A stretch of 64,000 nucleotides of DNA from Channa striata (taxonomy: Eukaryota; Chordata; Actinopteri; Anabantiformes; Channidae): assembly GCA_033026295.1 (NCBI GenBank), contig CM065175.1:21896837-21960836 (forward strand). The letters run 5' to 3'. Below the pieces are notes generated by a model, which made no database searches, was not told the origin of the DNA, and saw only the letters and a list, made by a program, of their open reading frames with translations. The number at the start of each line of letters is the position of its first letter. Positions within the stretch are counted from its first letter, which is position 1. The translations under genes were made by a program, and so were the position numbers. Positions 40,250-53,130 of this stretch are shown piece after piece.

Positions 40250-40680
40250 GTGACGGCAGGTGTGCGCGCACAAACCGCCGTGCGTGTTCATTCCTCCCGG
40301 TGCACCTCGCGTTGGGGGCGAAGCGGGCCCGTTCAGACTATTTATAGAAAGCGCTTGCTCTCGTTCGACGCGTGGCTGTCTGTCACCGCTCAGAGCCAAT
40401 TAGAAAACATTTGTTAATGGAGGAAGAGCTTCTCTGCCACGCGCGCGTGGGTGTGATGACTTTATTCTCCTCCGCGGCGACGGCAACAGAGGTGTGGACG
40501 ACAGCAACCGAGATAATGATGAAGGAGATAACAAGGTGTTTGTCCCTGTGGGTGGAGGTCCCTTCAGGCAGGTGGGTGGTGCACACCGCACTCGACCTGC
40601 ACCGGCGTCCACCTCCTGCGGGGACTCGTGCTTCGCAGCAGGGGGAGGAGGACTGCTTACCCGGCGCTGGCCTTTTCACC
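40250..40680. promoter_or_regulatory. Intragenic CpG cluster with TATA/MEF2 site, candidate alternative promoter or enhancer
   Basis: Between 40255 and 40500 CpG is dense (GTGCGCGCACAAACCGCCG, CCTCGCGTTGGGGGCGAAGC, TTCGACGCGTGGC, CACGCGCGCGTGG), unlike the CpG-poor flanks. CTATTTATAG at 40338-40347 is a perfect palindromic MEF2 consensus. On the minus strand it also reads TATAAATAG, a strong TATA box facing the same way as the gene at 57.2 kb. No good first exon could be defined on either strand. Frames of 142 (plus) and 121 (minus) codons over 40.37-40.80 kb overlap and are probably due to GC content. Confidence 0.4.
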
Positions 40681-43600
40681 CGGGCCCCTACTGTGCTCAA
40701 AGTGCCAGGCATCACATATGTGACCGGTCTTTCTCTTGTCACACACAAACACGTGCGGATGCACAGACACCGTCCTCCTGATCGCTGTCCTTCATTCTGA
40801 GTTCATTTAAATTCACACTTTGAATAAGCCTTCACAACAATTGTTCCTATGTACACACGTCGATGACGGCTATGTGCGCACAAACACACTCTGCCCCTCT
40901 GATTGAAGCCACACACCACCTGCACCCCACACGGCTCAGCGCAGAGCAGTGTGGCCCATGCCGTACAGCAATCTCACTTTATGACACAATGGGATTAGAC
41001 GAGCAACAGAGGTCCAGCACAGAAGAGTAAAGAGAGCGAGAGAATGAAAAACACACGGGGAGCAGATGGTACGAGGGGAACGCAGAACGTGACTTCAAAC
41101 TGAGAGCGAGAAATCAGAGAGTCACCAACAGAAGGACAAAAAGCAGTCGGGGCAGATGTCCACATCTGGAGGCGGCTGCAGATTCCAGAGGAGGCTGCAC
41201 GGGGAGGGATGATGGTGAGGTGGCGGATGATGGGTTGAAGAATGAGTGCAATGAAATATAATCAAAGACAGTGAGAGAAAGGATTACCTCCTTTGCTTCA
41301 GTGGAGTATGTAATTGTGCTTAAAAACACTGACTCGCTGCGACAACAAAACACAATTGTGCCACAGTGAGGCGAGTGCTATGCTGGGAATTAGCAGCGGC
41401 GATAAAGACGGAGATAACGGTGAGAAGATGGGGAGGAAAGATTCGGTTGATTATCAGTGTTGATGATAACAGTGCTGGTGGTTATCATAATGAAGGTGGT
41501 GAGGATCAAACATGGCGTTATGTCTTGATGATATGACAAAAAAAATAAGGATGACTTGATTAAAATTGCTACTGATGCCAGTGATGATAGTGGTGTTTTG
41601 TTGGCACAATTCTAATCAGAGATTCCGGATTTTACATTCAGCCATAATTCAGAATAGTAGGAAGACTCTTTTGCACCACATAATTTTTTTTGTTTTGTTT
41701 TGTTTCGTTTCTTTTACATTTTAAAATGAAATTCTCCATGAATATTCAACCACTAAAACTGCCCTGGGGTAACAACACTGGTGTCAGTCACATGCTTTTT
41801 ATTTTAATTCTAGTACGACTGCAAGCCTTAAAAATTAAATTAGGCCTACACGGCCATTTTTATACCTACAGAAGCAAATTGTTGCTTTGAGCTTTAAGCT
41901 TTTCTACCCTCTTTCCTCTCGCTCAGCGAAGGGCCCACCCCAGCTTGTGTCACCCATGCTGATGAGCGGTCCGCCTTGCCTGAGGCGGAGGTAACTAGCA
42001 TCCATAAAAGCCTGCACAGAAAAGGAAAGGGGAAATTGCCAGTAAGGAGAAATAAACGGATGTCTGTCAAGTTCAAAACAGCAACTCGAGCTAACGCCAT
42101 CCAGTGGTCAACTCAAGAACAAACCCGATGCCACGGTGTTCTGATGGCTGAACAGAGGAAGAATATTCTCTTGAATCCCTCGGTAAAACAGGAGCATTAT
42201 TGCATTGTGGTGTCTGGGCTGAGAGTATCAAGTGTTGTGAGTGGGGAAGAACGTGTGTCTATTAAGTGTCTGACTCAATCTGTGTGATTAGTCGATCCCT
42301 ACACACGCATGAAATCCAATTCTACAACGCTGAAATCAGTTTGGACAAACAGAGGTGAAAGGTCAGTTCTTAGACAACATTTTAAAATGATGTAGAAATG
42401 GCTGGTATAAGGAGTTTGGGGTCAGATCAAAAATCACAAATCTGGAAATGACAAATGACCTTCATGGCAAAACAATAAAGTGACACTAGAGAAGACGTCC
42501 ACTGACTGATCAGCCAAGCTCCCATCAGCTGTTGGTTTTTCTACTTTACCAACAGGAGACGCTGTTTCAAAGCGAGAGTGTGTCAGTGTATCATGAACGT
42601 TTCATCCACAACTCTGCTTAACTTATTTTAAAATTTTACATTGGATTTTTGCTTTAGTCTCTAACATGTTTTTTTTTCTTAACTTTTTTTTTCTTTTTTC
42701 AGCTATTACCCACTACTTTTATGTGATTCATAACTGCTGCAGTCATGCATTTAAAAATGGGTGCGTCACAAAATTCAGACTGTATGTTGCTGTTGTTGCA
42801 GTGTCAGGTGTTACATATATTAAGTTTCAGGTACACATGTACAGATCAGATTATGCTGTCTTTTGCTAGCTCTGCACGGTAAGCTCTTCATGGCGAGTAT
42901 CGTACTTGAGTAAACAAAGCTTTGATTAAAGGGCCTTTCCTCTGACCCCAATCTCGGAGAAGCTCAGATATGCTCGAACGCAGTGTTGCTTTACACAGGT
43001 AATGTATGGCGAGGTCATACGTCAACCCTACGTAATTAACTGGTTGGCCTGAAAATGCGCCTTTAGGATGCCATTAACCCTAACGAGGCTGAGCAAACAC
43101 ACGCTAAAGACACCAGCGAACACACAACTGTGGCTAGAGTGTGTGGGGGAGCGGAGAGAAAAATCCATTTCATGAATATTGGATTTCATTATGAGGGTGA
43201 AAAAACAGCTTTGGTGAGGATCATTCTTTAATGACCCAAAGTCCACATGCATGAATCTTTTAGCAGCGGCTGTCTGTTTGATAAGGGGGGAGGAAGCCGG
43301 GAAAAAAGACAGGGGATAGCTCGATCCCCAGTGGGTTCTGATGGACCAGGAGACGAGACTAGAGCTGAGCACATGGATCATGGACAATCTTTTAGAGCGG
43401 TGGGTCATCCTGTTGCAGACACAAAAAAAGAGGCCGAGTGGGGATTCGGTTCTCAGACAGACTTGTTGCAAACTCCCATATTTATGGGAACCTGCAAAGG
43501 GGAAACAACAGATTGAAGGTTTGTGTCAAATGTAAACAGCATAAATTGTTTTTGGGATCATTTCGTGTTCACAAACTCCCCATCAAAACAAAATGTAAAG

Positions 43601-46600
43601 CTTGCCATTAAATGCCTCTCCTCCAAACCGATTCTCCCTGATTGGCCGAGAGCTCAGACTCCTCACTTTTCCCCTTTCTCGAGCCAGTAGACTCACCAGC
43701 CTTCAGCTTCGTTTGCTGCCAGTAAATTACAAACAACTCACCTTCTGCCCAGGCTTGAATTTGCAAAGACCCAATTTTTTATGCATGTGATGCAACAGAT
43801 GTGAGTGTGATTTGTATGCACAAACAGCTGCATATTGTCTTATTTTTGAAATAGAGAGTTGTTGTACTATTTCCACTCTAATTCCCTTAATCACTGGCTC
43901 AGAGGTGACGGACGTTACGATGAGTAACTGCAACGAACACCTCTTTGAAATAATGAAAGAAATATGTCACTGAACATGATGTAGGTTCCAGTTGCCGTTT
44001 GACTTAACACCTTTATCAACTCTGAGATCACATTTTCAAAACTGCTAATACACAGGCTGAAACAGAAGAGGATGGGCCAAATTGAAAAAAATAATAAAAC
44101 GCAACAAAACAGAATTTTCCCTTAAAGAACGCAAACATTGGCCAAACTAAATTATTTCAGGATATCAACAACAAAATACAAAACACATTTACGTAATCTA
44201 TTTAAACCACCATATGCCTGTGTCATTTATTCATACTTTATTTTACAGTATGAGCAAAAAATGACAAGCCTGTCACAGCATAACTTGTATTTTCTTCCTA
44301 CTGTGATTTTACTATAAAACAAGACTTTGTGAGATGAGCTATTAAAGACTTTTTAAAATGTTTTCTATAAAACTGTTTTAATTATTCATTTCACTGTATT
44401 CGTATGTCTTTTTGCACATATGAACTATCACTGACATACATGAAATACATTAAGTAGCTTGACAAGACAAACTGGGACATAAAGTGTAAAAATTAATGAA
44501 TTGCACTGGAACAAATTTCATACATTTTTCACACTGTTTAAACTGAGAAGCTGATTTCTGTAAATAATTTAAAATAAACCTAAACATGGTAAAAGAGGAA
44601 AACAAAATGAAGGGTTGAAATACTGAGAACATCAGGTTTGCAACATCACACAGACACTTTCCCCTTGTCTTTGTCTTTTCCTTTCCTCACTTGGAAATAG
44701 CACCATCGTTTATAGACTGATTGCTAGTTGAAAAATGTGGTCACGGGGTTTCGCACGGGTACATTTGAGATTCACAATTCCAATCAGGAGACGATATTTC
44801 TTTTGTTTTGCAGTTACAACTAAAGGTTTTGAGTCTTTGGATGATATTTGTTTTAAGTGGTTTGAAAAAGGCTGTGTGAGGGTGTAAAATGTGCGAAACC
44901 CGTGGAAAAATTCTGCTGCGCTAAGAAGGTTGATGATAAAGATCAAGTGGTTTCACTAAGTGAGTCTTAGCAATTGCAAAAAACTCGAATATGACCCAGT
45001 GCAGGGCTGCTGAGTTGATCTGTCACCTTCAGATACGACTTTTGTGACGGCTGCTCAAATCACGATTTTGTGCTTAAACCAAATCACTAGTGTATTCAAC
45101 AATGCAACCTGCAACAAACGAAAAGAGAGCGTTTAAGTTAAGAAGGCCAGAGTCTGCACCACATTCAAAGATTCGAGCTAATACAGGAAAAAATAAACAT
45201 GCTATTAATCACTTGGAATTAAAATAAATGCAACATTGGCATTGCTCTATTTTCTGCGGTTGGAGAAAAAGGAAGCGTCGCCCAGTGGTGGGGCCAGCTA
45301 AAAACCAGCGGCTTCAACCGAAGATGCAGGTGGAGTAACAGAGGCATGAAATGAATGTGGCAAACAACCTGGCAGCGCTAATAAATAAAACAACCAACCA
45401 CGGACAGAAACCGAGCTCCATATAGTGCGTTTCTGTCTCAACCAACACTATCTGGCTCATCCATCCTGTTTTGCAAAGCACGGCCCATCTCAGGAGTGGC
45501 CTTACCCTTTCCAGCCCAGCCAATTACCTCCAGGAACGCAGCATTCTTCTCGCCTTCCACTTCCTTACATGCAAGAGCCGTTACTGATGCTGCCTCCCTC
45601 TGACCTTCTTACAAACAGGAATTTAAAATTCCCCAGACTTTATGCATGATGGATTCATTCAAAGTCACCCTAAAGTCAGTGGTGTGCAACGTATTGTGTG
45701 CGTATGTAGAATGTCAAATATTGTGTATGCTGTTTTGTGGTTTGACATATTGTACTTGGTTTATAGTCACTGCCACCGTGTCTCCTCTAACTCTCACGAA
45801 TTCCTTGTGGTCTCCAATGATAACATTAAATGTGTTCATCCGGTGTCCAGACAGAGTCCCTGCAGTCTGGAGCTGTGGCACTGAAATAGTCTGAGTGTTT
45901 TTTCTCTGTCCATGCGTCCCTCAAAAATAATAAATTTAATAGGATTTGTCAATTGTGACTTTTGCTTACAGCAGAATTTCTTTGCCTACGTCCTGGTTCT
46001 ATTGAGTCAGGTACACAATATGATATGGCTGTTTATGCACGTGAGTGATGTAAGTCTGGGCAATATTTCAATGTCATATCCAAATAACAACATCACATTC
46101 TTATTAGTTTGCACAGTTATTAAAACTTTTAAATTTGTGCACAGAAGTGGAATACAATTTGATTATTCATAATTATTATGTTTTAGCGTTTATTTGAGAT
46201 AGATTCTGGAAATGCACTGTCCCTTATTTACCAGCATCAGCTGTGATATAGATCGACTGAGTGGTTTCATCTTTTAACGGAAGCTCTTCATATCTCTGTG
46301 CATTTCCCAGTAAACTTGTGTTGCAGGAGGAACCGCAGCTAAAAAGTCACAACTTTTATTACAAGTTGTGGGGATGCGGTGTTTCCCAGGTGATCGGGGC
46401 TAACACAGACTCTTGACAACTGTGATGGTACTTTTTATTACGTACACTATGTCCACATCCCTGTAGGCATCAAGTTGCCCCAGAAAAAGGCAAACAGATG
46501 GTCTTAGCTTGTGCACTTGTGTCTTTAAGTGGAAGCTGAAAGCACGAAACTAGCAATGGGTGAGTGGGCGCAGTCGTAAGGCCGAGGGGTCCCTGGGGCT

Positions 46601-48189
46601 GGGCACTAAGGCATTACTCACAGAACACAAACCGGCGGGATTTTACATCGGAGGAAACGTGGATGCATGACATAATTGTATCGAGCCCCATGTCTCTATG
46701 TAATTGCTGTCCTCTGAATTGAAATGTTTCACTTTCAAAGACACGGTAATTTAAAGCCATTCAGCCTGCACAACACCTGTATGACAAAGAATGTCTCCTC
46801 ATTTCGAAGTTTGTGCTTTATAGCAAAAAGAAACTGCAATATACTGTCAAAATACCGACATTTGTGCACCTGAGAATAAAAATATTGTTGTGATGGAGGG
46901 AACAGAAATGAGACAATGAATAAAAGGCGTCAGATTAACCCTTCCTTTCTACCAAAAAGAGAAATATTTGCTTGAGTGCATCATACTTGGAAAATAAAAC
47001 ATCTTTTAACAATATGAAATCCAGAACATACACTGTTCTAAATGTGAAATCATCTAAAAACTTTACTTGATAGCTCATTTTCTCCCAACACTGCAATACA
47101 ACTTTTGGCTAAAACTTTCCGCACTGTGGTCGATCAGCTGCTATCTTTCTTTTCTGTCTCCCAAAAAAATAAAAAATAAATAAAAAACCAAACAAACAAA
47201 AAAATCTTAATAGAAGCCCAATGTCAATATGGCTTGATCATGATGGATTCGCTAAGGGATCAATCATGTCGGCCTGATTGAGAAAACACCTGCACAGACT
47301 GCTCCACATTTGTCATGTCTGATTTAGCTGCCTCCCTGCAGTACACAGATCAATTCTGATTACAGCTGTCCCACCCAAAATAACAAACATAAGTGAAGGT
47401 TTGATAAAGCAGACATTTATGATAAAAAGGCCAACACGATGTTTAATAACAAGCGTTGAATTGGGCTGGTTATCTTTTACGGTTCACATATCGTCTATTT
47501 TAATCCTTCACTACTGTACGTCTTATTCTGACAGACTTTTCTGTCTGTTTTGGAAATGTGCTTTTTTTTTTCCTATTCAAACTTATCACACTGTCATCAG
47601 CATCTTTTGAAACACACTCATTAGAGACTAAATGGAGAAATTCACTTTTACAATTATTGGGCCTCAAAAAAACCGCCCGTGCTGTCAGGTATAGATATTG
47701 ACTTGTCAGCAAAAAGCCGTTGTATTAGAGTACTGTTGCCCAACATTAAGCAGCTAATTGCCCTTTTCTGACACCTTCATTATTTCGTAATGGAACTGGA
47801 GGTCTGCTGGCCATATAAAGGTCACGTCGATACAGCTGGTGCCCCCTCGACGGCAAGAGACTGTGATGTTTTGCTGCCGTGACAAAATGATTTTATAGAG
47901 TCATTTCTAAAGGGAGGACGACCTGTCCAGAGTGCACCCCGCCTCTTTCCCAAGCCCCCACCCTCAGGCACAGGCGGGGACAGCGAATTTATGGCGAGAT
48001 GGGTGGGTTGCTAAAATATATATATATTTTCTTTTTTGTTCATTAAATATGTATTTGTTAGGTGAGAGAAGTATTTATGATTTCAATTGCAAAATGTTGT
48101 TTGGAGATAGTAATATAATTGTCTGTTGGATGGCTTGATAAAGTCAGCTTAAATACAACATATTTATTTGCTTTATCTTTTTCTGTGGG
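40681..48189. other. Unannotated intron-like DNA
   Basis: No supported exon. 41340-41640 is rich in GATGAT/GTGGTG words. 46590-46770 has CpG-poor unique sequence with enhancer-like AT motifs. 47160-47205 is an A-rich stretch (AAAT and AAAC repeats) of the kind left by a retroposon tail. Nothing else can be assigned. Confidence 0.5.
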
Positions 48190-48430
48190 GAGTTTTCCTT
48201 ATCTCGTATCTCTTGAGTTCAAGGTCACCCGTTACATTTTTACGCTGGATGCCTTCCTGATGTAACCCTGCCCAATATACACCGAGCTTGGGAGCTGTAC
48301 TGAGGGGACGGGCGGTTTGGGGTTCAGTGTTTTGCCCGGGGAAACTTCGACATGTGGTCGGAGAGCACACCTCTGACCCTATGGTCTGTGGGCAGCCACT
48401 CCGACAACTGAGCCACTGTTGCCTCCCATC
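48190..48430 (-). mobile_element. tRNA-derived SINE-type repeat, minus orientation
   Basis: Read on the minus strand the order is: GTGGCTCAGTTGTCGGAGTGG (tRNA-like head, A-box core TGGCTCAGTTG at 48415-48405), a degenerate B-box region, then CACATGTCGAAGTTTCCCCG, ACACTGAACCCC and CCAAGCTCGGTGTATATTGG. The tail carries CAGGAAGGCATCCAGCGTAAAA. This is the usual order of a widespread teleost tRNA-derived SINE family. The copy is diverged and no terminal poly-A or target duplication was defined. Confidence 0.65.
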
Positions 48431-48539
48431 TTCTACTCCAGTACCTTAATAGTGTGCAAACACTGCCGGTACACTGCATTTTTAGTAGGCACCGAAGCTT
48501 CACGCTTCCAGTTTTATATTTGATCAGTATATCAAACAG

Positions 48540-48705
48540 CAGCCCCACCCAGCCACCAAGGGCGACCCTGGTGCCGGTCCCGAGCCCAGATAAAGATGGA
48601 TGGGTTCCGGCAGGAAAGGCATATGGTGTAAAACACATTCCAAATAAACGTGCGGCGACGTGTTCCACTGTGATGACCCCTGAAGAGACAAGCCAAGAGC
48701 CGGCG
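48540..48705 (+). mobile_element. SINE 3'-module repeat, plus orientation
   Basis: GGCGACCCTGGTGCCGGTCC, AGCCCAGATAAAGATGGATG, GCAGGAAAGGCATATGGTGT and ATGACCCCTGAAGAGACAAG follow the known order of a common teleost repeat. The middle piece is the same module as in the neighbouring minus-strand copy, so the two lie in opposite orientation about 110 bp apart. The 5' head is not clear. Confidence 0.6.
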
Positions 48706-50848
48706 ATCATCTCAAGCATATAGAAATGTGCTCAGAACACTTTGATGAAAGAGAATATCAGGTTGTGGCAATACTTCCTTATTGATACAGTACATTTGCA
48801 TGAACTCTAATATTACAGTAAGTGCTGAAGCTCGGAGTAAACAGCAGCTCGACAAGGACGACGTGATGAGAAATTTTAATTGGCAATCTGACTTGCATCT
48901 CTGGAATGATATGCATTATGACGAGCACAGCTTTGCCAAATTCCTTTAATTGTAGCGCTGCTCTAGCACAAGAGGAAATTTGACATGTCTCTTTAAAGTG
49001 TACCACAACCTTGAAACGTCTGAAGAAAGACAAGTGGAATTTGGAAATCACACTGGCACCCCAGGAACGATATTACACCACAAATTAGATAGCATTATTC
49101 ACCCATGTCCCCTGATGAATAAAGGAATTAAATGTGATTGGAGCACAATTTAAAAGCACCCCATATCCTTGAAATGTCTTAAATGATGTCTGAGTGAATA
49201 CTGTGCTCACAACCGCCCCCATGCAGGTCCAAGCACTAATGGAATCTCACTCACTGCATTACGAAAGTGGGAAGAGCAGCGCCGGCTTTTAGCATTATCC
49301 AACCCGAAATCTAATTAGTGAAATACCATAAGCGCAAGAACACAGCAGAGTCATCTCCCAAACCCAATTAATGGTCTATTGCTGTGCAAATGTTTGATGA
49401 AATCTCACCTAACATCCCAATTACCACAATAGTACCACAATATCACAAACATGATATGTTTTTTTCAAAACACATCCCTCTGATCTTTTGTTTTAAAATG
49501 TATAAGGCAATTTTAGCCCTCGATACCACAGAGGCCGTGGAGAACGGAATCTAAATCTTCTCGGGACACTGTGGAACACTCCCTACAAGTCCATGTACTG
49601 GGCTGTGACAGCCGAATACTGAAATTCTGCCTAACTGAGTCGTCGCTGTCAAGATGTTGCGCTAATATGGACATTTTGTTACAAGAAAATCCCACAGGCA
49701 CCTTCACAGCTGGAGCCGGGGCCACGTGTTGGCTTCAAATGACAGCCCAATGAGGGAACGTCTCGAGATTGCAGCAAAAGCTCACGGTGGAGGGCAAAGG
49801 CTGCACCAAACGCCGCCCGCCACCGCCGGGCATCGGTGCGGTTTGTTTCCCTGTCCAACGCCAAATCCTGCAATGCTGGCATTTAATTGCTGTGTATGCC
49901 GGCCGTCTCAAAAATGATCTAAATATAATGTAACCTGTGGATTCTTGACGAGCTCCAAACCGGCTATTACAACGTGGGCGCACTGCATAAGCATCTTATT
50001 AGAGGTGTGCCGCCTCGTTGGAATGACTCCCCAAGCAGTGGCATATTACATTAGCACCAACTCTTTAATGCCGCAATATCACACAACAAGTGACCCTCAA
50101 ACAATTTGACTACTCCCACTCACAGCGATATCACCCAAACACAGTTTTCATTGGCAGGATAAACCTGCCGTGTTTTTTTTAGTCCACCTAATCATCTGCC
50201 TGCGAAACCAATCCATCTCGATCACTGCCACGTTGCGGGTCTTTGGATCCCTCCACCTCTTCCTCCCTCACACCATCTGTCTCTTTTCCCTCGCTCCCTC
50301 CCAGCAGTGCTCCTTCAATCATCTTTTCATAACTCCTCCATCTCTCTGGCCTGTCCACCCTCATAAGCTCCCTCTGTCTTTTTCCCTCTGTTGCTTCTCG
50401 CTGTCTTGCATTAAACATGCGCGTCGCACTACACGTGTCGCATGTGATGTGCATCCTCTGCGTGCGAATTTCACGGCTGCGTGAGAACATATCAGCTGAC
50501 GGCCGGAGCACGGTGGCACCGACGCTTTGCCACGCCTGATTCGCACCGGCACCGTAGTCATCTCAGCTGCTGACCGGCTCATTATCATTTAGAGCTGCCT
50601 GCTGCACAAGCTACACACCCACACGAGTCTGTCGCTAAATCCTGACAAGAATTAGAAGTACGAACGAGAGGAAGAAGAAGAGAAGGATTCTTACACTCTC
50701 TATTATGTAGTGCCAAAGTCCAGGGACCCAGCCTCTCATGTGCCATGTTTTGTCCCCATAGGAGACAATGTTGGTATGTGGTGCTCGTTAGCACACCCTG
50801 TGTCGCTTCTCCACCCCTCACTCATGCCTCCTCTCTCTGTCTATTAAA
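48706..50848. other. Unannotated intron-like DNA
   Basis: No supported exon. 49240-49410 has CATTACG, TCTAATTAGTG and CCAATTAATGG words in unique sequence. 50430-50560 is moderately CpG-rich. 50230-50410 is CT-rich. Confidence 0.5.
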
Positions 50849-50962
50849 GTCCGGGACACAATTATCCCCATTCTCCATCTCTCTCTTTCACCCTCCATCT
50901 CTCTCGCTCACTGTGAATGAGAGTCTGGAACACAATTACCCCTGTTCTCCTTCTCTCTTTCT
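50849..50962. repeat. Diverged tandem duplication, 73-bp spacing, in CT-rich DNA
   Basis: GTCCGGGACACAATTATCCC followed by a CTCC/TCTCTC stretch starts at 50849. GTCTGGAACACAATTACCCC followed by CTCC/TCTCTC starts at 50922. About 40 bp align with few mismatches, then the second copy drifts. Local duplication is the simplest explanation. Confidence 0.7.
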
Positions 50963-51780
50963 TGCACTTTAGCCATCCCTCCCTCTCTCAATCTCTCTCC
51001 CCACCTCTTATGGCTTCAGGAGAAGTCTGTGAAGGGAGCAGCTGCTGAAATATTTATTGATCTGTTTTCCTCAGTTTTATTTATTTCCCTCTCTTCCCTC
51101 TTGCCCTCCCTTCCACTCCATGCAGACCCAGAAACACCTCCAGCACCACGAGATGTCAGAAGGTGGCGAAGGGGCTGAAAATCCACAACATAAAACCATT
51201 ATTTAGCATTTGTTGCACCCAGTAGTTTTTACCTGTGTAAACAGAACAGGAGGCACGAGGGCGGGATGAAGGCAAATGTGCGAACAACAACAGCATCAGC
51301 TGCCGCAACAACAGATGCCGCGCAGATTGAGCAATGAGACAGGTGGATTGTTGGGCTTATTTTGACGCCGACGTCGGCTGCAGGGGTTGGCTGACAGAAA
51401 ACACAGAGGCGATGCTCTTTTTTATTTTTTTTTTTTTTTGCCAGTGTAAAGGAAGTTGTATACAACTGCAGGCTATTGAAGTAGTAGTAGTAGTCATAGC
51501 AACAATGCCCCGAGTAATAATAATTACAACGGTAAGCGTGTTAGTAGTCGTCCAAATGGATTCACTGATGAATCTGACGTTATCGCTGCGTAATTAAAGG
51601 GCTTCCGTGCCATCGCGTGTCCCCGTGGTAAATATCAGCACAGTTAACAGGAGTTTGGAGGTTACTCCAACAGCAAGCAATTCAGCAGTCATTTGAAACT
51701 AATGTTTTTCTCCAGCCTTCTGTTGTAGCACAAATGATTAAACCTCCACACACACATGCATACACACGAGGCATGAATCC
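50963..51780. other. Unannotated, partly pyrimidine-rich DNA
   Basis: CT-rich to about 51120, a T-rich run at 51418-51440, and a short (AGT)n run near 51481-51494. No supported exon. Confidence 0.5.
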
Positions 51781-51829
51781 ACACACACACACACACACAC
51801 GAAGACACAAAACACACACACACACACAA
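51781..51829. repeat. Interrupted (CA)n microsatellite
   Basis: (AC)10 at 51781-51800, a GAAGACACAAA interruption, then a second (AC) run to 51829. Shorter CA runs precede it at about 51748-51767. Confidence 0.9.
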
Positions 51830-52309
51830 AGTTAAGTCCCATCACCAGGCATGGCCTGCATTAGTGCCTAAGCCTTTTCCATTGATTTGCCGGCGAGCTT
51901 CTTGTCTTTTGGTAATGAGGACAGGGAGAGAAGCGGGACCCTCGTCCCTCCCGACTCCCCTAGGACAAGCAGCCTGCACTAATCTGAATTGTGTTTTCAA
52001 TGATGCAAACTCCATGTTAAAAAAAAAAGACTAGAAGGCAGAGGGATACAGGGAAGAAAATCACACAGCAGTCTCTCACCCCCTCCAACAGTATTCATTC
52101 CTCTTAAATGTGTAACATCTGCACATCACCAAACAAGAAAACATCTCTTTCTCCGTCTCCTTTTCCCTGCAGATAGCTCAATCTGCAGCGCGGACCAAAG
52201 CTTTAAAAAACCAAAGGGAAGGAATTTGCTCTGAGCCGAGGCTCATTCGATTTTCTCTATATGAATGCTATTGAAAAGAGATCAATGAGAGTTATTAATA
52301 TCCACCCTG
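51830..52309. other. Unannotated intron-like DNA
   Basis: No exon or named repeat recognised. Includes a short A run at about 52019-52028. Confidence 0.5.
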
Positions 52310-52362
52310 GTGTGTGTGTGTGTGTGTGTGCATACCGTATATATATGTATATGTATATATAC
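52310..52362. repeat. Compound (GT)n-(TA)n alternating purine-pyrimidine tract
   Basis: (GT)10 at 52310-52330, a short spacer CATACC, then GTATATATATGTATATG and TATATATAC to 52362. Almost strictly alternating purine and pyrimidine. Confidence 0.9.
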
Positions 52363-52984
52363 AGAGATGTCCCGTGGTCTCCCTCGTGGCTGGGCTCCAT
52401 TGACTTTCCATTGATTGCCGCTCACACCTTTAGTGGAGGAATTGTTGAAATTCATCTTCCCACCGGCCCAAGTACAGGAGTTATTCCACAGCGGACGCAT
52501 GCATACGTGCATCTCGCCGAGGGTTTTGTACGGGTGTGTGTGCGGGTCTTAGTTGAGGCGCATACGTGTGCCACTACTTATTCACCCTCCTACCGCCACT
52601 CTGCTCCCTCTTGAAAGATCATTCCCCTGCACTAAATAAAACATGACTTATTTTCATATGCTACAATGACGATCCACACCTCACGTTCATACGCTCACCC
52701 AGGCCGAGGAAGATCTTCATGCTGGGCCTGAGACACACGGGGAGGACGAGGGGAGGTTGTAACGAAGCGAATTACTACAGTAATTAAACACAGTATAACT
52801 ACCTGTCCCGAGTTGAAAGCAGTCCCAGTTCCTTTCCATTACACTGAACTCCATATATTATAACTGTAATTATAATTGCAAACAAGCCTTGCTGTAATCA
52901 TTATTTATGACACTGACACTATGTGTAATTGCCAACCCCCTGAACCAATATGTGAGACCCAGTGAAGTGTTTATCAAAAGCAAT
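52363..52984. other. Unannotated intron-like DNA
   Basis: No exon or named repeat recognised. Confidence 0.5.
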
Positions 52985-53130
52985 AGGAGAAATCTCAAGG
53001 GCAGCAAGATGGTGCCGCACTCGCCTAATGCCTGCAGCAACACTGTGCGTAAGCGCTCCCCCAAAGGATTTGAACCTGTGACCCTCAGTCACTATTCTGG
53101 CTAGAGAGCTGCTAACACTACATGATGTGG
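52985..53130 (-). mobile_element. Possible tRNA-derived SINE relic
   Basis: On the minus strand a TAGTGTTAGCAGCTCTCTAG stretch (A-box-like) is followed by GGGTCACAGGTTCAAATCC. The GGTTCAAATCC within it (at about 53068-53078) is a near-perfect RNA polymerase III B box. The further sequence (GCGCTTACGCACAGTG) is not recognised. The tRNA-like spacing is plausible, but the family is unknown. Confidence 0.42.

Noticed and set aside
40372..40800. 142-codon plus frame and 121-codon minus frame
   Set aside because: Overlapping frames in GC-rich DNA with no domain or splice support.
47160..47205. Poly-A tail of a processed pseudogene
   Set aside because: A-rich stretch has no recognisable gene-derived sequence next to it on either strand.
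47838..47856. CTCF site (GGTGCCCCCTCGACGG)
   Set aside because: Matches only half of the consensus; the TGG part is missing.
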